Source: Helicoverpa zea (Eukaryota > Arthropoda > Insecta > Lepidoptera > Noctuidae). Taken from it: a stretch of 64,000 nt of DNA. The stretch is from assembly GCF_022581195.2 (NCBI RefSeq), contig NC_061469.1, positions 9,232,501-9,296,500 on the forward strand, read 5' to 3'. The notes below the pieces were generated by a model, which had not been told where the DNA came from, did not search any database, and saw nothing but the letters and a program-made list of their open reading frames with translations. Positions 48,332 to 58,591 of this stretch are shown here, piece by piece (positions within the stretch are counted from its first letter, which is position 1; each line of letters starts with the position of its first letter). Position numbers and translations under genes: made by a program.

Positions 48332-49839
48332 TTTTTCGACCGTTACTATCCCCACTAATTAGAGGTGGCGTATCCATACTAATCAAACGTCATAAGCAGC
48401 CACCTAAAAAAACAAGCGTCGTCATTTTGGTGAGCAAATTTCGTGGAAGTTTCCCGTTCTTCCTTCTCCATACTATATACTATATCTTTGTATGTGTGTG
48501 TTGACATTACGCAAATGTGTCGCGTTCGTGTGACATTTGGCACGGACGCCAAAATGCGAGGTTTTTTTTAATGTACCATAGTGTTGTCATTTGTTTTGGG
48601 TTTGGCTTGATGGATTTTGTAATAAGTATAGGTTTTTTAAGATATATTTTTTTCCTTGTTCAAAATTCGTTACTTTAGTCTGTTTTCACGTGAAACTACT
48701 GAATCGATTGAAATTAGATTTTGGTGCCCAGAAGTTCTAGAGCCTGAGACAGGAATTAAACTATTTGAACACGAGTGAATTCGCTGGCAAAAGGTATTTT
48801 TGATATATTTAAAATTGCAACCACCAGCAACGTAGCCTTGTCTATATTATTTACAAAACGAATTAATTACAAAACAAGACCAGTTATAATAAGTTCTAAA
48901 TTTGTGCAGTAACTAACAATGTTGTAATATACCTACAAGTCCAATTAGACTATGCGTGGGCCGGGAACCGAACCCGCAACCATGTTTGTACTTACTACAC
49001 ACAATTAAACCGAAAGCAGTTTTGTAAGGTACTAGAAACAATTTTTTTTCAATTTATACATTTCCTATATGTTCAAAAAGAAAACTCAATAGGTATTTAA
49101 GTATGAAGATTTGAGACACGTTTAATAAAGTATAACAGTCTTTTTTAATAACTTATGTACCATACTTCTTTAACATAATTTATATCATCGTAACTTATCA
49201 AGTGTGAAAATTAAAAATAATGTTTTTGGAATATAAATATCAAAGATGGCCAATTCTCTTTATCTGAACTATACCTATTTCAGTGTTTAATTAAAAACAA
49301 GCGGTTCTTAAATAGTGTCTTGAGCAAAGACGTTTGAAAGTCAAACCGCGGTAAAACTTTCATTATTTCTACGTGGCAATCCTCTTCTTAGCGTCTTAAC
49401 TCCAACTTACGTACCCTTTGTACTTACCCATCAGAATTACTCTTGCACCAATAAATTAAAATAAGCATTAACCCTCGCTTCCCCTTTCAAAAACTTGCCC
49501 AACTCAATTACTAACAAAGAAAATTCGACCCGACTCCCGAACTTTGACATTCCAGGAAAAAAAAATTAAAGATAATGCAAAAACCCCGAAACCTTTATAA
49601 TCGCATCAGCAAACCAGGATTGTTCCCGTTAATTATTGATAGAATGAAACTTTTATCAAAACTTCAGGAACAGAAGCCGAAATTATTTGAAAGCAAGCAA
49701 ACCCTTCATAATGCTTCCGAAAATATTAAAACAAAGCCAAGGTGGCCGCCCTGCCTTCTACGGACAGGCCAACTTAGTGAATTGTATAGAGCTGTTAACA
49801 CACATTTTCTGTAATCCTTTACCGTACTTTTGCTTTAGA
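48332..49839. other. Stretch with one degenerate SINE head
   Basis: On the minus strand GCGGGTTCGGTTCCCGGCCC (48,957-48,976) contains a polymerase III B-box-like GGTTCGGTTCC, so a decayed SINE may lie here. No protein gene is supported. Confidence 0.35.
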
Positions 49840-50027
49840 GTAACCTCTAGTTTGTTTGAGCTCATAAATCAGTATGAAGATGTATGGTAGTGCGAACATT
49901 ACAAAGACCAGGTACTTAGCCGGTATCAGAACGATTGAAAACCTTTTTTGGAACAAGATTTTCTTTGAAGAACATTTTTTGCCCACCATCGGGTCAACTG
50001 ACAGCCGACAGTTTAGTCTGTTGTGGG
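49840..50027. mobile_element. MITE of the GCACACTGCARAC family, degraded copy C
   Basis: The blocks GAGCTCATAAATCAGTATGA and TCGGGTCAACTGACAGCCGA, plus GTTTAGTCTGTTGTGGG, correspond in order to copy B at 25,717-25,922. The ends have decayed. Confidence 0.45.
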
Positions 50028-50061
50028 CGGGTACTCTTAGAAAAAAAAAGATCCTGTAGCC

Positions 50062-50610
50062 CAGTGGTTCTTAACCTTTTAGTCATGAGGGACCACTTTA
50101 ACTAAAGTTTGTCTTGCCGCCTCATCGGTTTACCTAAATTAGCACTCTGCTAAACGCATGTCGGCAGTTGTGTAGGTAAGCAAATGCAAACAAAGAAAAA
50201 CTTGCCTATGTAGTTTCCAAATGCGCGAGCAAAGCGAGCGCGAAATTTTTATCGGACTTAAACCAAATATTACGTAAAATTTAGTCCAAATATACTTAAC
50301 TTTTTGTTTGTTGACAGATGCAAAAATAAGGGCATATCGTTTTTGAATACGCGAGCGAAGCGAGCGCGAAATTTTTATCGGCCTTAAACCAAAATTACGT
50401 AAAATGTAGCCCAAACATACATTTTCATGAATGGGGGGACTAGGTACGCACCCGATATACGTCCATGTGAAAAACCCTGCTCGCAATTTTAAGTCAATAA
50501 AAATAAGGTTAGATAACGTATAGCAACGTCGCGAAGCTAAGCTTCGCGGACCACTTGGAATGCCTCCAGGAACCACCAGTGGTCCGCGGACCACCGGTTA
50601 AGAATCACTG
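50062..50610. mobile_element. 549-bp non-autonomous hAT element
   Basis: The termini CAGTGGTTCTTAACC and, reversed, CAGTGATTCTTAACC pair at 14 of 15 bases. A perfect 8-bp target duplication, CTGTAGCC, flanks the element (50,054-50,061 and 50,611-50,618). Inside are two direct copies of a ~67-bp unit (about 50,224-50,292 and 50,350-50,416, sharing AAAGCGAGCGCGAAATTTTT) and, near the right end, a hairpin CGCGAAGCTAAGCTTCGCG (50,530-50,548) and a GGTCCGCGGACC palindrome. The 151-codon frame crossing it is not a transposase. Confidence 0.9.
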
Positions 50611-50697
50611 CTGTAGCCAAAGAAGTTTCAAGCGTTTTATATGGCTTGTAGATGAGTAGTGTTCAATGTTGTAGTTCCCGGATAATATATCGGTTGG

Positions 50698-51165
50698 TTT
50701 TTTACCCACTAGGCCACCACGACCAAACGAATCGTTTCATATTTAACCTTATTTATTTAACGCCTTGTTTACCTAAAATGAATTTGGCAACAAAAACACT
50801 TGTTACGAAAAAAAAACAGACTTCTAAAAATATTTAAAAGCAACATGAACTAAGAACTTGTAGGTCCATCGGCTTAGTTAGGTTGAAATGTAGTTAAAGA
50901 CATAATATTAATTAAAAGAAGATACTTAAGTACGCGAACAATAAACAAGATCACAACTGTACCAAAGGGTACAATTTTCAAAAAGAATTTACTATTTCTA
51001 TGGAAAGTGTCAGTCATTTGGTTCTTTCAGCGGGATTATCTTATATGTAACGCCTTGGAACGAAACCATAGCGTGATCTTAAACGCACCAGCGCCATCTA
51101 TCGAGCGACGAGACAACATTGACAAAACAAGCGCGGAGAGAATCTGACTTGCGCGCTGCTTTTTG
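50698..51165 (+). repeat. Interspersed repeat, second copy, with SINE A-box crumb
   Basis: 50,805-51,165 repeats the family seen at 7,045-7,705: GACTTCTAAAAATATT, ACCAAAGGGTACAATTTTCA, GGAACGAAACCATAGCGTGA and GCCATCTATCGAGCGACGAG in order. Just upstream, on the minus strand, TGGCCTAGTGGGT (50,703-50,715) resembles a SINE A box. Confidence 0.65.
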
Positions 51166-53889
51166 TACTCAATATTTCATAGTTTTCAATGGAAGACACG
51201 CATATCTATATCTTTATTCTATTTACTTATTTTAAAAATTAAAGTCATATTTCGTTATAATTTTATAATTCAAGAACGGGCTTATCTATCTGAACCTAAT
51301 GTTAAAAGGCTTTATTCGGACTATTTAGTTTATGGTTTATGTGAAGTTTGCACAAAACGGTCGAACGGTTCTTCATTTATTTACGTACCGAAGCATGTAC
51401 CGGGCCACTGGTATATTATTATATATAGTAGTAGCCTTACTAGTATATTATGATGGCCAGCAGCATTTCCGAACCTAAAAAAAAAATTGAACACTGCGCT
51501 TACCAACACGCACGTCCAGTGCGGTGAGTATGCGTAAATCTCCCCGAATCGTTCGAGACCTTACACTTTTTTATACTGTGAAAAAGATAAATTCGCGTCA
51601 AACATGAGAAATAATATAATACATGTCCAGTCATACTTTGATTGTCACACATCTCGACTAACAGCTCTATAGAGATACCGCGAGAATCTACAAAGACGCC
51701 TGGGTGGTGATTAATACGACGCATCTCCCCCCCAACGGTTTAATCGCTGGCTGGCAACATTTTTACCCAATTTTTGGGTGAGTACCCACCCCATAGCCCG
51801 GCCACCCCTTTCTTTCGTTAAGATAAATTATCCTGCGATCAGGATGAGAGTGTAGGTTCAAATTGCCGCCTTTAAAACTCGGCGTTCGGCCTAAATATTT
51901 ATTCGGCCGAAATTAGTGTCCTGCCCCTGGCTTTACGTGACTTTTTTATTGTGTCGTTTTTATATTGATTAAATTAAATTATTTCGTTTGTTGAAGGTAT
52001 ATTTTTCTAGTCGTTATTACGGAGGTGCGGTTTTGTTGGCCATACTGACGTAAAAGAGTTGACGTCAACAAAGTTTATCAACGACATTCCATAAAGGTTG
52101 CACACAGTGTTAAGAATATCTTTACCACATTATAAAAAAAATATGTAATTTTTCTACTGTATTTAAAAAAAGGAATTATCAAGAGTAATTGTATTTTTTT
52201 TTAATAAATGGCACCTTGTCATTTATTTTTAATTAAAACCGCAAAGAACTAAGTATAACTTGAGACTCATTCATTGTGTCAGTATCGATATTTCGTTTAC
52301 TTATTGATGTTTTGTTAAAACTTTACTTGAATGGTATTTGCTTATTCTGAATTTCAGGTACATATAATATAAGATAACTTCTTCTCTAATACGTTAATAT
52401 ATATATTTCATTTAACAAATTTTTGATAATTTTAAGAACACTATCTTATGTAAACGTGCTTTAAATGAAATGTTATACTTTTTTACGTTACGAGAATTAA
52501 TAATAAAATAACGCAATACTCGTTCATCCTTATAAAGCAGCTATAATAATTTAGATATAATTTCACTCACTACATATCCACTCAGACCCATTTCCAAATA
52601 AATCATACAATTCAACTGAACGTCTCGTTACGTAAAACGGGACGAATTCAATAATTTATTATTAGAAGTCCTCATTGTTCCAGCATTAAAACATTTAAGC
52701 ATCAATTGTTTTGGTCGTTTATAAAGTTATTATTTCAACTTTCACCGTTTGGGTTCACGCTAACGATTTCTTTGATATTTGACTAAAGAATCGTTTTTGC
52801 GTCGAAATTATTATTTTCTATTGTTGAAAATATGGAGCGAATCAAAGAGTGTAATACGATATTAATGTTGCGGTTGGTATTGTACAGTCGTTGACGTAAG
52901 GACGTCAAAATCGAGTGACCCTTTTTAAATAATATTCATTAAGGATTCTCAGATTGTTTATATTTTTATCTCTTTTGTGTACTTAAAATCCCCTTCGATA
53001 AAAATATGATTAAGTGATGATAAAGCAATTTTAAAAAATATATATAAGTACCTGTCTTGCCAGAAGTTGGGTTTTATTATTGTCTTAAATAAATCAGTAA
53101 GTCTAAGATTTTTGTCATTGACTGTACCCGGCTTGTATTGACAAAATTATAACGATCATTAATGTTTATAAGGTCATAAGTATAGTCGAGAAAATGCAAA
53201 TGTCTTGAGCAAAATTTTATTGGCGCATAGACAATAAAGTATGTGACACTTCAGTGTTCATAGAATGTCTGACCAAGTCTGACTAATTCGATACCTATGT
53301 AAATGGATTGACCTGATGTATTGTTTTGTTACTTGATAGCAATTGTTTTAGGCCGGTTACAAAAATCTTGACAGTAATGATTTTTAATTTATCGTTGAAA
53401 CTAGAAACAATATTTTTTTTAAATATCAACTTTTATCTAAAGAATATCTTTGATGTTTTGTCAGCTTTTGCATAAGAAATATGTACATAAAACCGCTATA
53501 TTTATTCCTCAGAGAAGTTAACTGATAATCGAAAAGTTAGTCAGGCAATAAGCTGCATAACACGTAGGCATAAATTCAATCGTGCTGAATATTCGTTGTT
53601 ATTTCTTTGTGAAAGAAAAGAAAAATAATTTGTCCATTACTTCAGGGTTATAGGTTTCCCTTTAGTTAGTATTCAAAACAGAGCGCGTTGTACAAACAAG
53701 GGGTAACCTTTGCACGTTACCTAAGGACTTGCAGTAAACTAAAGTTTGTTGGAATCTGAGCAGGTATTTTTGAATTCTTTTTAATAAGGTAGACTCTAGA
53801 AACTGATTTTTTTTCTTATAGGAATAATCTTTAGTTAGTTTATTTTGGAATTGTTTTACCAGCTTTATTTTTTTTTCTCAAAAAATCGG
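51166..53889. other. AT-rich stretch without a supported gene
   Basis: The 96-codon plus-strand frame at 51,163-51,453 has no known domain. The remainder is strongly AT-rich and featureless to my reading. Confidence 0.4.
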
Positions 53890-53952
53890 TCTATCATCTG
53901 CCTAGCCTTTTCGCAACTATGTTGGGGTCGGCTTTCAGTCTAACTAGATGCA
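53890..53952 (-). repeat. SINE tail fragment, reverse
   Basis: On the minus strand the sequence reads AGACTGAAAGCCGACCCCAA, CATAGTTGCGAAAAGGCTAG and GCAGATGATAGA, matching the SINE 3' end. Confidence 0.75.
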
Positions 53953-54756
53953 GCTTGCAAATTCGACCTTCCAATTTAAAAATTAAATTATTATTTAAAC
54001 TAGTATTGTCTTTTAAAAAAATCCTTAGGTACTTATCCTTTTCTACTGCTTGACTTCCTTTTCCATTGATTGTAACAATAAAATCTATTTTGTAAGTAAA
54101 ATACTCCTTGGTATTCAACATGGCACTCGCTGTGTAAACAGGGGTAGGTAACCGTTTGTCATGACATGTGGGAACTCACACTTCCGACACGTCACCTTAA
54201 TGAATGTTGTTCACCTCTGGAGGAAATTTTTTTCATTTATTCTTTAGAGACCCATGCCCTTTGGCAATGTATTTTTGTATTAAAATTATTTTTTTTTAAT
54301 TCTGTCGTTTTATATTTATAATTATCTATATAAGCTTTTAGACTTTCTTTTAATTACATATTTCTAATTGGTTTCTTTTTTTATCAGCTGTTTCATAAAC
54401 TAAATAAATAAATAGTTTGTGAGGTAGACACTTATTTATACTTACTTAGAACTAACCACAAAACGGAAGATATTGATGAGGAATTAAGAAAAACTTTAAC
54501 AATACATAATTACCAAACTCACTTCTAATAAAAACACCAACATTACAAATAAATAACCACAGCAAAAAAACTACACAACAACGAAAAAAAAAGTTGTAAA
54601 AAATACTTGTACACACAAAACTAAAGAGAAAAATCCCCAGCATTAAATAATTAGGGTTGTACCAGCTATGGCTATTAAAATGGCCAAGTCCAAACAACAC
54701 TAGAAACTTCCGGTCACCGAGTTCTATAACAAAGAGTCATCGGGTACCAATTAGTG
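53953..54756. other. AT-rich stretch without a supported gene
   Basis: Only low-complexity frames are present (for example 54,452-54,700 minus, Phe/Cys-rich). None is accepted. Confidence 0.4.
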
Positions 54757-54930
54757 GCGCGGCATTTGAGCACTAGTACCGCGGTATTTGAGCACTGGTG
54801 CCGCAAAAATACCGATATCGATAGGTACAGTCAACTGCACATTAGTGGTAACTGTCATGCACCTTAACTCAGTAGTAATAAGTACGATTTTCGTATAAAA
54901 GTATTACCACTGACCTGTAGTTGACTGTAC
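54757..54930. repeat. Short tandem repeat next to a foldback with 27-bp arms
   Basis: GCGGCATTTGAGCACTAGTA recurs directly as GCGGTATTTGAGCACTGGTG at 54,781. Beside it GTACAGTCAACTGCACATTA (54,825-54,851) is mirrored by 54,904-54,930 with several mismatches, giving a 106-bp foldback with TACAGT termini. This may be a Tc1/mariner-type mini-MITE. Confidence 0.55.
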
Positions 54931-55921
54931 TTGCTAGTTTCACAACTTGTTTACGTATTTATGTGGAATTTAATTTGCTTGTAGATTTTGTTATTTTATA
55001 AGCTCATTGATTGAAGTTCTTTCGGAGATGTACTAACTATTTGGTTTGAACTTATATCTGAATTATTGAAATGGCGAGTGTAAAGTTCAGCTTAACAGTT
55101 AAAATGTGTTAAGATTGTATTTACTCATTTTGGCGATGCCTTTTGTCATAACTGTACTGTTTTCGACATATGATAATACAGGTCGTCATACTTTGACCAC
55201 AAGTACCTAAGTATTCAAAACAAAAAAATAATGACTTTATTAGCTTGTTAAAAACTTAACAATGTGTGCAATCCTACATGGAAAAAACAAGTGTAATTTA
55301 ATGATGGTCACAGTATTTTGTCATTAAAACAAGCATCGTCTGTCATTCCTACAATAAATAAAAACAAGTCTTTATCTTCAAAACAGCGCACACTTTCTAA
55401 GCCATCACCATATCATTACGCTCGCGTGCTTCAATCACCATTCAATGTCCCTTATCTCATTACAGCTCATCCCACATCCCTAATGAACGACGCACTAATT
55501 ACAAGAAACACGGAAAAATCCCATCGCACACACACATGCAAACATCCCCTAAGAATTTTGCTAAGTGTGGCATGCACACGAACATCCCCTAAGAATTAAG
55601 CTAAGACTTCTATTAAGAAACTCCCTTATATGTGTTGGTATTGTAAAGTCTTAAAAAATAAGAGGACGAATCTATAAAAGGGTAGGACTGAACCTCCCAC
55701 CTCCCCATCTTACCTCCCCGTTTTGAGGGTGTTTTGCGCGCAAACGCGTACAACAGCCTACTGCTTCTTATTGTTCGTTTTTGCGTCGATATTTGGATGA
55801 CGATCAAGGTGAGAATTAAATGTTGTTAAGGTATATTCATTTGAACTAGTGGCATTTTTCTCCATTCATTATTATGACAAAGGCTTTACCCATAACCTTC
55901 CATCTGTTTCTGTATAAATTA
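54931..55921. other. Stretch without a supported gene
   Basis: ACATCCCCTAAGAATT occurs twice in tandem at about 55,543 and 55,582. The 93-codon frame over it lacks an ATG start in the sequence and is not accepted. Confidence 0.4.
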
Positions 55922-55923
55922 TA

Positions 55924-56375
55924 CAGGGTGTTTGGCGCATGGACCGACACAATTTTTTGGGGGATTCGTGAGGCCATGTACTAGTTTTCACTCATAGACC
56001 CAATGTCCTATATGTCACTGTATTCGAGATACGATTTTTTTTGTTTGTTTTTAAAAATTACCGGAACTATCACCTTTAAAACGCTATAACTTTTCAGTCT
56101 GTTGTCGAATTTACACCAAATCACTTTCATTGCGTTCTCTGATGTATTATTATTCCAAATAAAACATAAATTCATAGCACTAGATGGAAAAAAAATACTT
56201 GTTGAGCTTCCAAAGTCTTAAAAATGAAAAAACGTATGAAAAATGTCAAATTCAAAATTAATTATAAAAAAAAGTAAAAGCTTTTATGAACTTCATTTAA
56301 TAAAAAAAAAATGCCTACTTAATACCCTTTCCAACGATATGCCACATGGGTGTGAAATCATTAATAATGTCGTCA
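55924..56375 (+). repeat. Left 452-bp terminal inverted repeat
   Basis: It pairs with 58,138-58,589. I saw five substitutions near the outer end and around 56,210-56,312, and no indels, as the equal lengths show. The 63-codon frame at 56,243-56,434 and the 62-codon minus frame at 58,082-58,270 are the same arm sequence read twice, not genes. Confidence 0.93.
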
Positions 56376-56455
56376 CAAACCTAAAGGTACACATTAACCA
56401 GTGCCAGGGTAATGAAAACACAAAAATGTTTTAAAATGTTTTAATTAAATTTAAG

Positions 56456-57827
56456 TTATAAATTATGTTCAAAATGACTGCCTCTGTTGCGAATGCATGC
56501 ACGGCATCTTTTTCTAATTTCTACAGTCGTCGTCCTCAGTCGCATTTCTGCTTTCATAATTTCAAAGGCGCAATTTATTCTTTCGATTAAAATTTCTCTT
56601 GTGGGTACTTCAGTCGCATACACAATTTCTTTTGCACGGCCCCAGACATAAAAATCCAAGGGCGTCAGGTCTGGTGAACGTGCAGGCCAAGGAATTGGGC
56701 CGCCTCTTCCGATCCATGAATTTGGAAAACAGTTGTCCAAATGTTCTCGCACGTCTCGCTGGTAATGTGCTGGACAGCCATCATTTTGGAAAATAATTGG
56801 TTCTCCATCTAATACTGGTAATACCAATTCAGGTAAATCTTCGAGTAAAAAATTCAAATAATTTTCTCCGGTCAGGCGCTCTGGTAAGAAATGTGGACCG
56901 ATCAGGTGTCTTCCAATAACCCCCGCCCAAACGTTTACACTAAACTTAGTTTGAAAGGAACTTTGTCTTTTCTTGCGGGGATTTTGTCTTTTTTGCGCCC
57001 AATGGTGAAGGTTGTGGAGATTCACAATTCCCTCGTGATTAAAATTGGATTCATCAGTCCACAAAATTCTTTTTAAAAAATTTGTATCATCTACGTCCGT
57101 ATGCATCATAAATCGGCAAAAATCGAGCCGTCTCCTGTGATCATCATCTATGAGACCTAGAACAATCCATTAAAGACTGGTAAAAATTCACTTTTTGAAT
57201 GGCAAAAACTAACATAAATTTAAAAGATAAAATTAGAAAAAATAAAAGTTACTAGGTATTTATTTGAAAAACGAACCAGTAAAGCTACAAGGATATTTGT
57301 AAACGTTTAAAATAAGTGTATGGTTAAAACCATTTTAAAATACAAGTTTTTTGGGTGCAAAATTTCAGCACAATAAGGTCGAAGATAACTGGTTCAAAAT
57401 TTAGTTTTACGATTTCGCCTGATAAAATAAATAAAGTACTTAACGTACCTTGAACAGAAGTGTAGTGATACGCATGCTTTCCATTTTCCCGAAGAACTGA
57501 CCAAACTTTCCAAACCGACAAGTGAAGTCTTTCAGCTACAACTCGAATACTTGTCGTTGGATCCTCATCAAAAGCTTGCAAAATGCTTTCATCAATTACA
57601 ACATTATGTTGCCTCACATTAACGCGAGGCTCTTGGAAATTTATGTTTCCAGTCTCCCTCAGACGTCGATAGGTTGTAGCAAACGTCTCGTGGTGTGGTA
57701 TACGCCGGTTAGGATAACGCTGCTGGTAAATTCTACGCGCTTCACGAGCGTTACAATTAGCGCTGCCATATGCCAACAACATGTCAGCATACTCTTCGTT
57801 GCTGAAGTTAGGCATTGTAACAAGCAC
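56456..57827 (-). CDS. DD41D mariner-family transposase, two exons
   Basis: The gene cuts and pastes its element by binding the TIRs and attacking TA sites. Exon 1 is 57,827-57,449 and exon 2 is 57,156-56,456 (stop TAA). The 292-bp intron (57,448-57,157) starts GTACGT and ends TTCTAG, and splicing keeps the frame through a Gly codon (QG|LIDDDH), giving 359 residues, normal for this superfamily. The N-terminus (about 9-60, FSNEEYADMLLAYG) is a DUF4817-like helix-turn-helix, followed by a second helix-turn-helix (about 78-112). The catalytic triad is Asp161 (LWTDESNF), Asp252 (IFQNDGCPAHY) and Asp294 (PDLTPLDFYVWG), with 41 residues between the last two. That spacing is the DD41D signature, as in rosa-type elements. 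A start at Met5 is equally possible. No stop or frameshift is seen. Confidence 0.88.
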
Positions 57828-58137
57828 GGTGAATACACCAACAGTTTAACAGAAAAGTTCAACAAACAAAACTTAACAAAAACAAACTTTAACAAAAAAC
57901 AACGAAATAGGAAAACGTGAAATACACGGACACTTCCGATAGCAGAGATAGTCAAATCTCGACTAAACAAGGATCACATAACAAACTCCAACCCAATGAT
58001 AGACAAAGACAAGAGATATTTTTCATGCGTAAGAAAGAGACAGGCAGTTTACCTGCCAATTACCTGCTTACCATTGTTCTATCAAACGGGTTCGTTGTTA
58101 GAGACGTTAGAGTGCGTGTTCGTTCCTGCTCTGATTT

Positions 58138-58589
58138 TGACGACATTATTAATGATTTCACACCCATGTGGCATATCGTTGGAAAGGGTATTAAGTAGGC
58201 AATTTTTTTTTATTAAACGAAGTTCATAAAAGCTTTTACTTTTTTTTATAATTAATTTTGAATTTGACATTTTTCATACGTTTTTTCATTTTTAAGAGTT
58301 TGGAAGCTCAACAAGTATTTTTTTTCCATCTAGTGCTATGAATTTATGTTTTATTTGGAATAATAATACATCAGAGAACGCAATGAAAGTGATTTGGTGT
58401 AAATTCGACAACAGACTGAAAAGTTATAGCGTTTTAAAGGTGATAGTTCCGGTAATTTTTAAAAACAAACAAAAAAAATCGTATCTCGAATACAGTGACA
58501 TATAGGACATTGGGTCTATGAGTGAAAACTAGTACATGGCCTCACGAATCCCCCAAAAATTTTTGTCGGTCCATGCGCCAAACACCCTG
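58138..58589 (-). repeat. Right 452-bp terminal inverted repeat
   Basis: This is the inverse of 55,924-56,375. It lies upstream of the transposase gene in its transcriptional sense, so the promoter lies between here and 57,827 or within the arm. Confidence 0.93.
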
Positions 58590-58591
58590 TA

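Larger units (their letters stand above)
55924..58589 (-). mobile_element. Tc1/mariner-superfamily element, DD41D type, with long TIRs
   Basis: A 2,666-bp element with CAGGGTGTTTGGCGCATGGA at the left and its reverse at the right, flanked by TA on both sides (55,922-55,923 and 58,590-58,591), the target of all Tc1/mariner elements. The inverted repeats are 452 bp each, far longer than the 20-40 bp of most mariners, and about 98-99% identical to each other. Between them on the minus strand is one intron-containing transposase gene whose frame is intact. Everything needed for autonomy (both ends, a promoter-sized gap of about 310 bp upstream of the gene, and a full transposase) is visible, so this copy may be active or only recently silent. 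Confidence 0.93.

Noticed and set aside
50139..50594. 151-codon minus-strand frame
   Set aside because: It lies wholly inside the non-autonomous hAT element and translates its direct repeats; no transposase motif is present.
56243..58270. Two nearly identical small proteins at opposite ends of the mariner element
   Set aside because: They are the same inverted-repeat arm read in both copies, not a gene pair.
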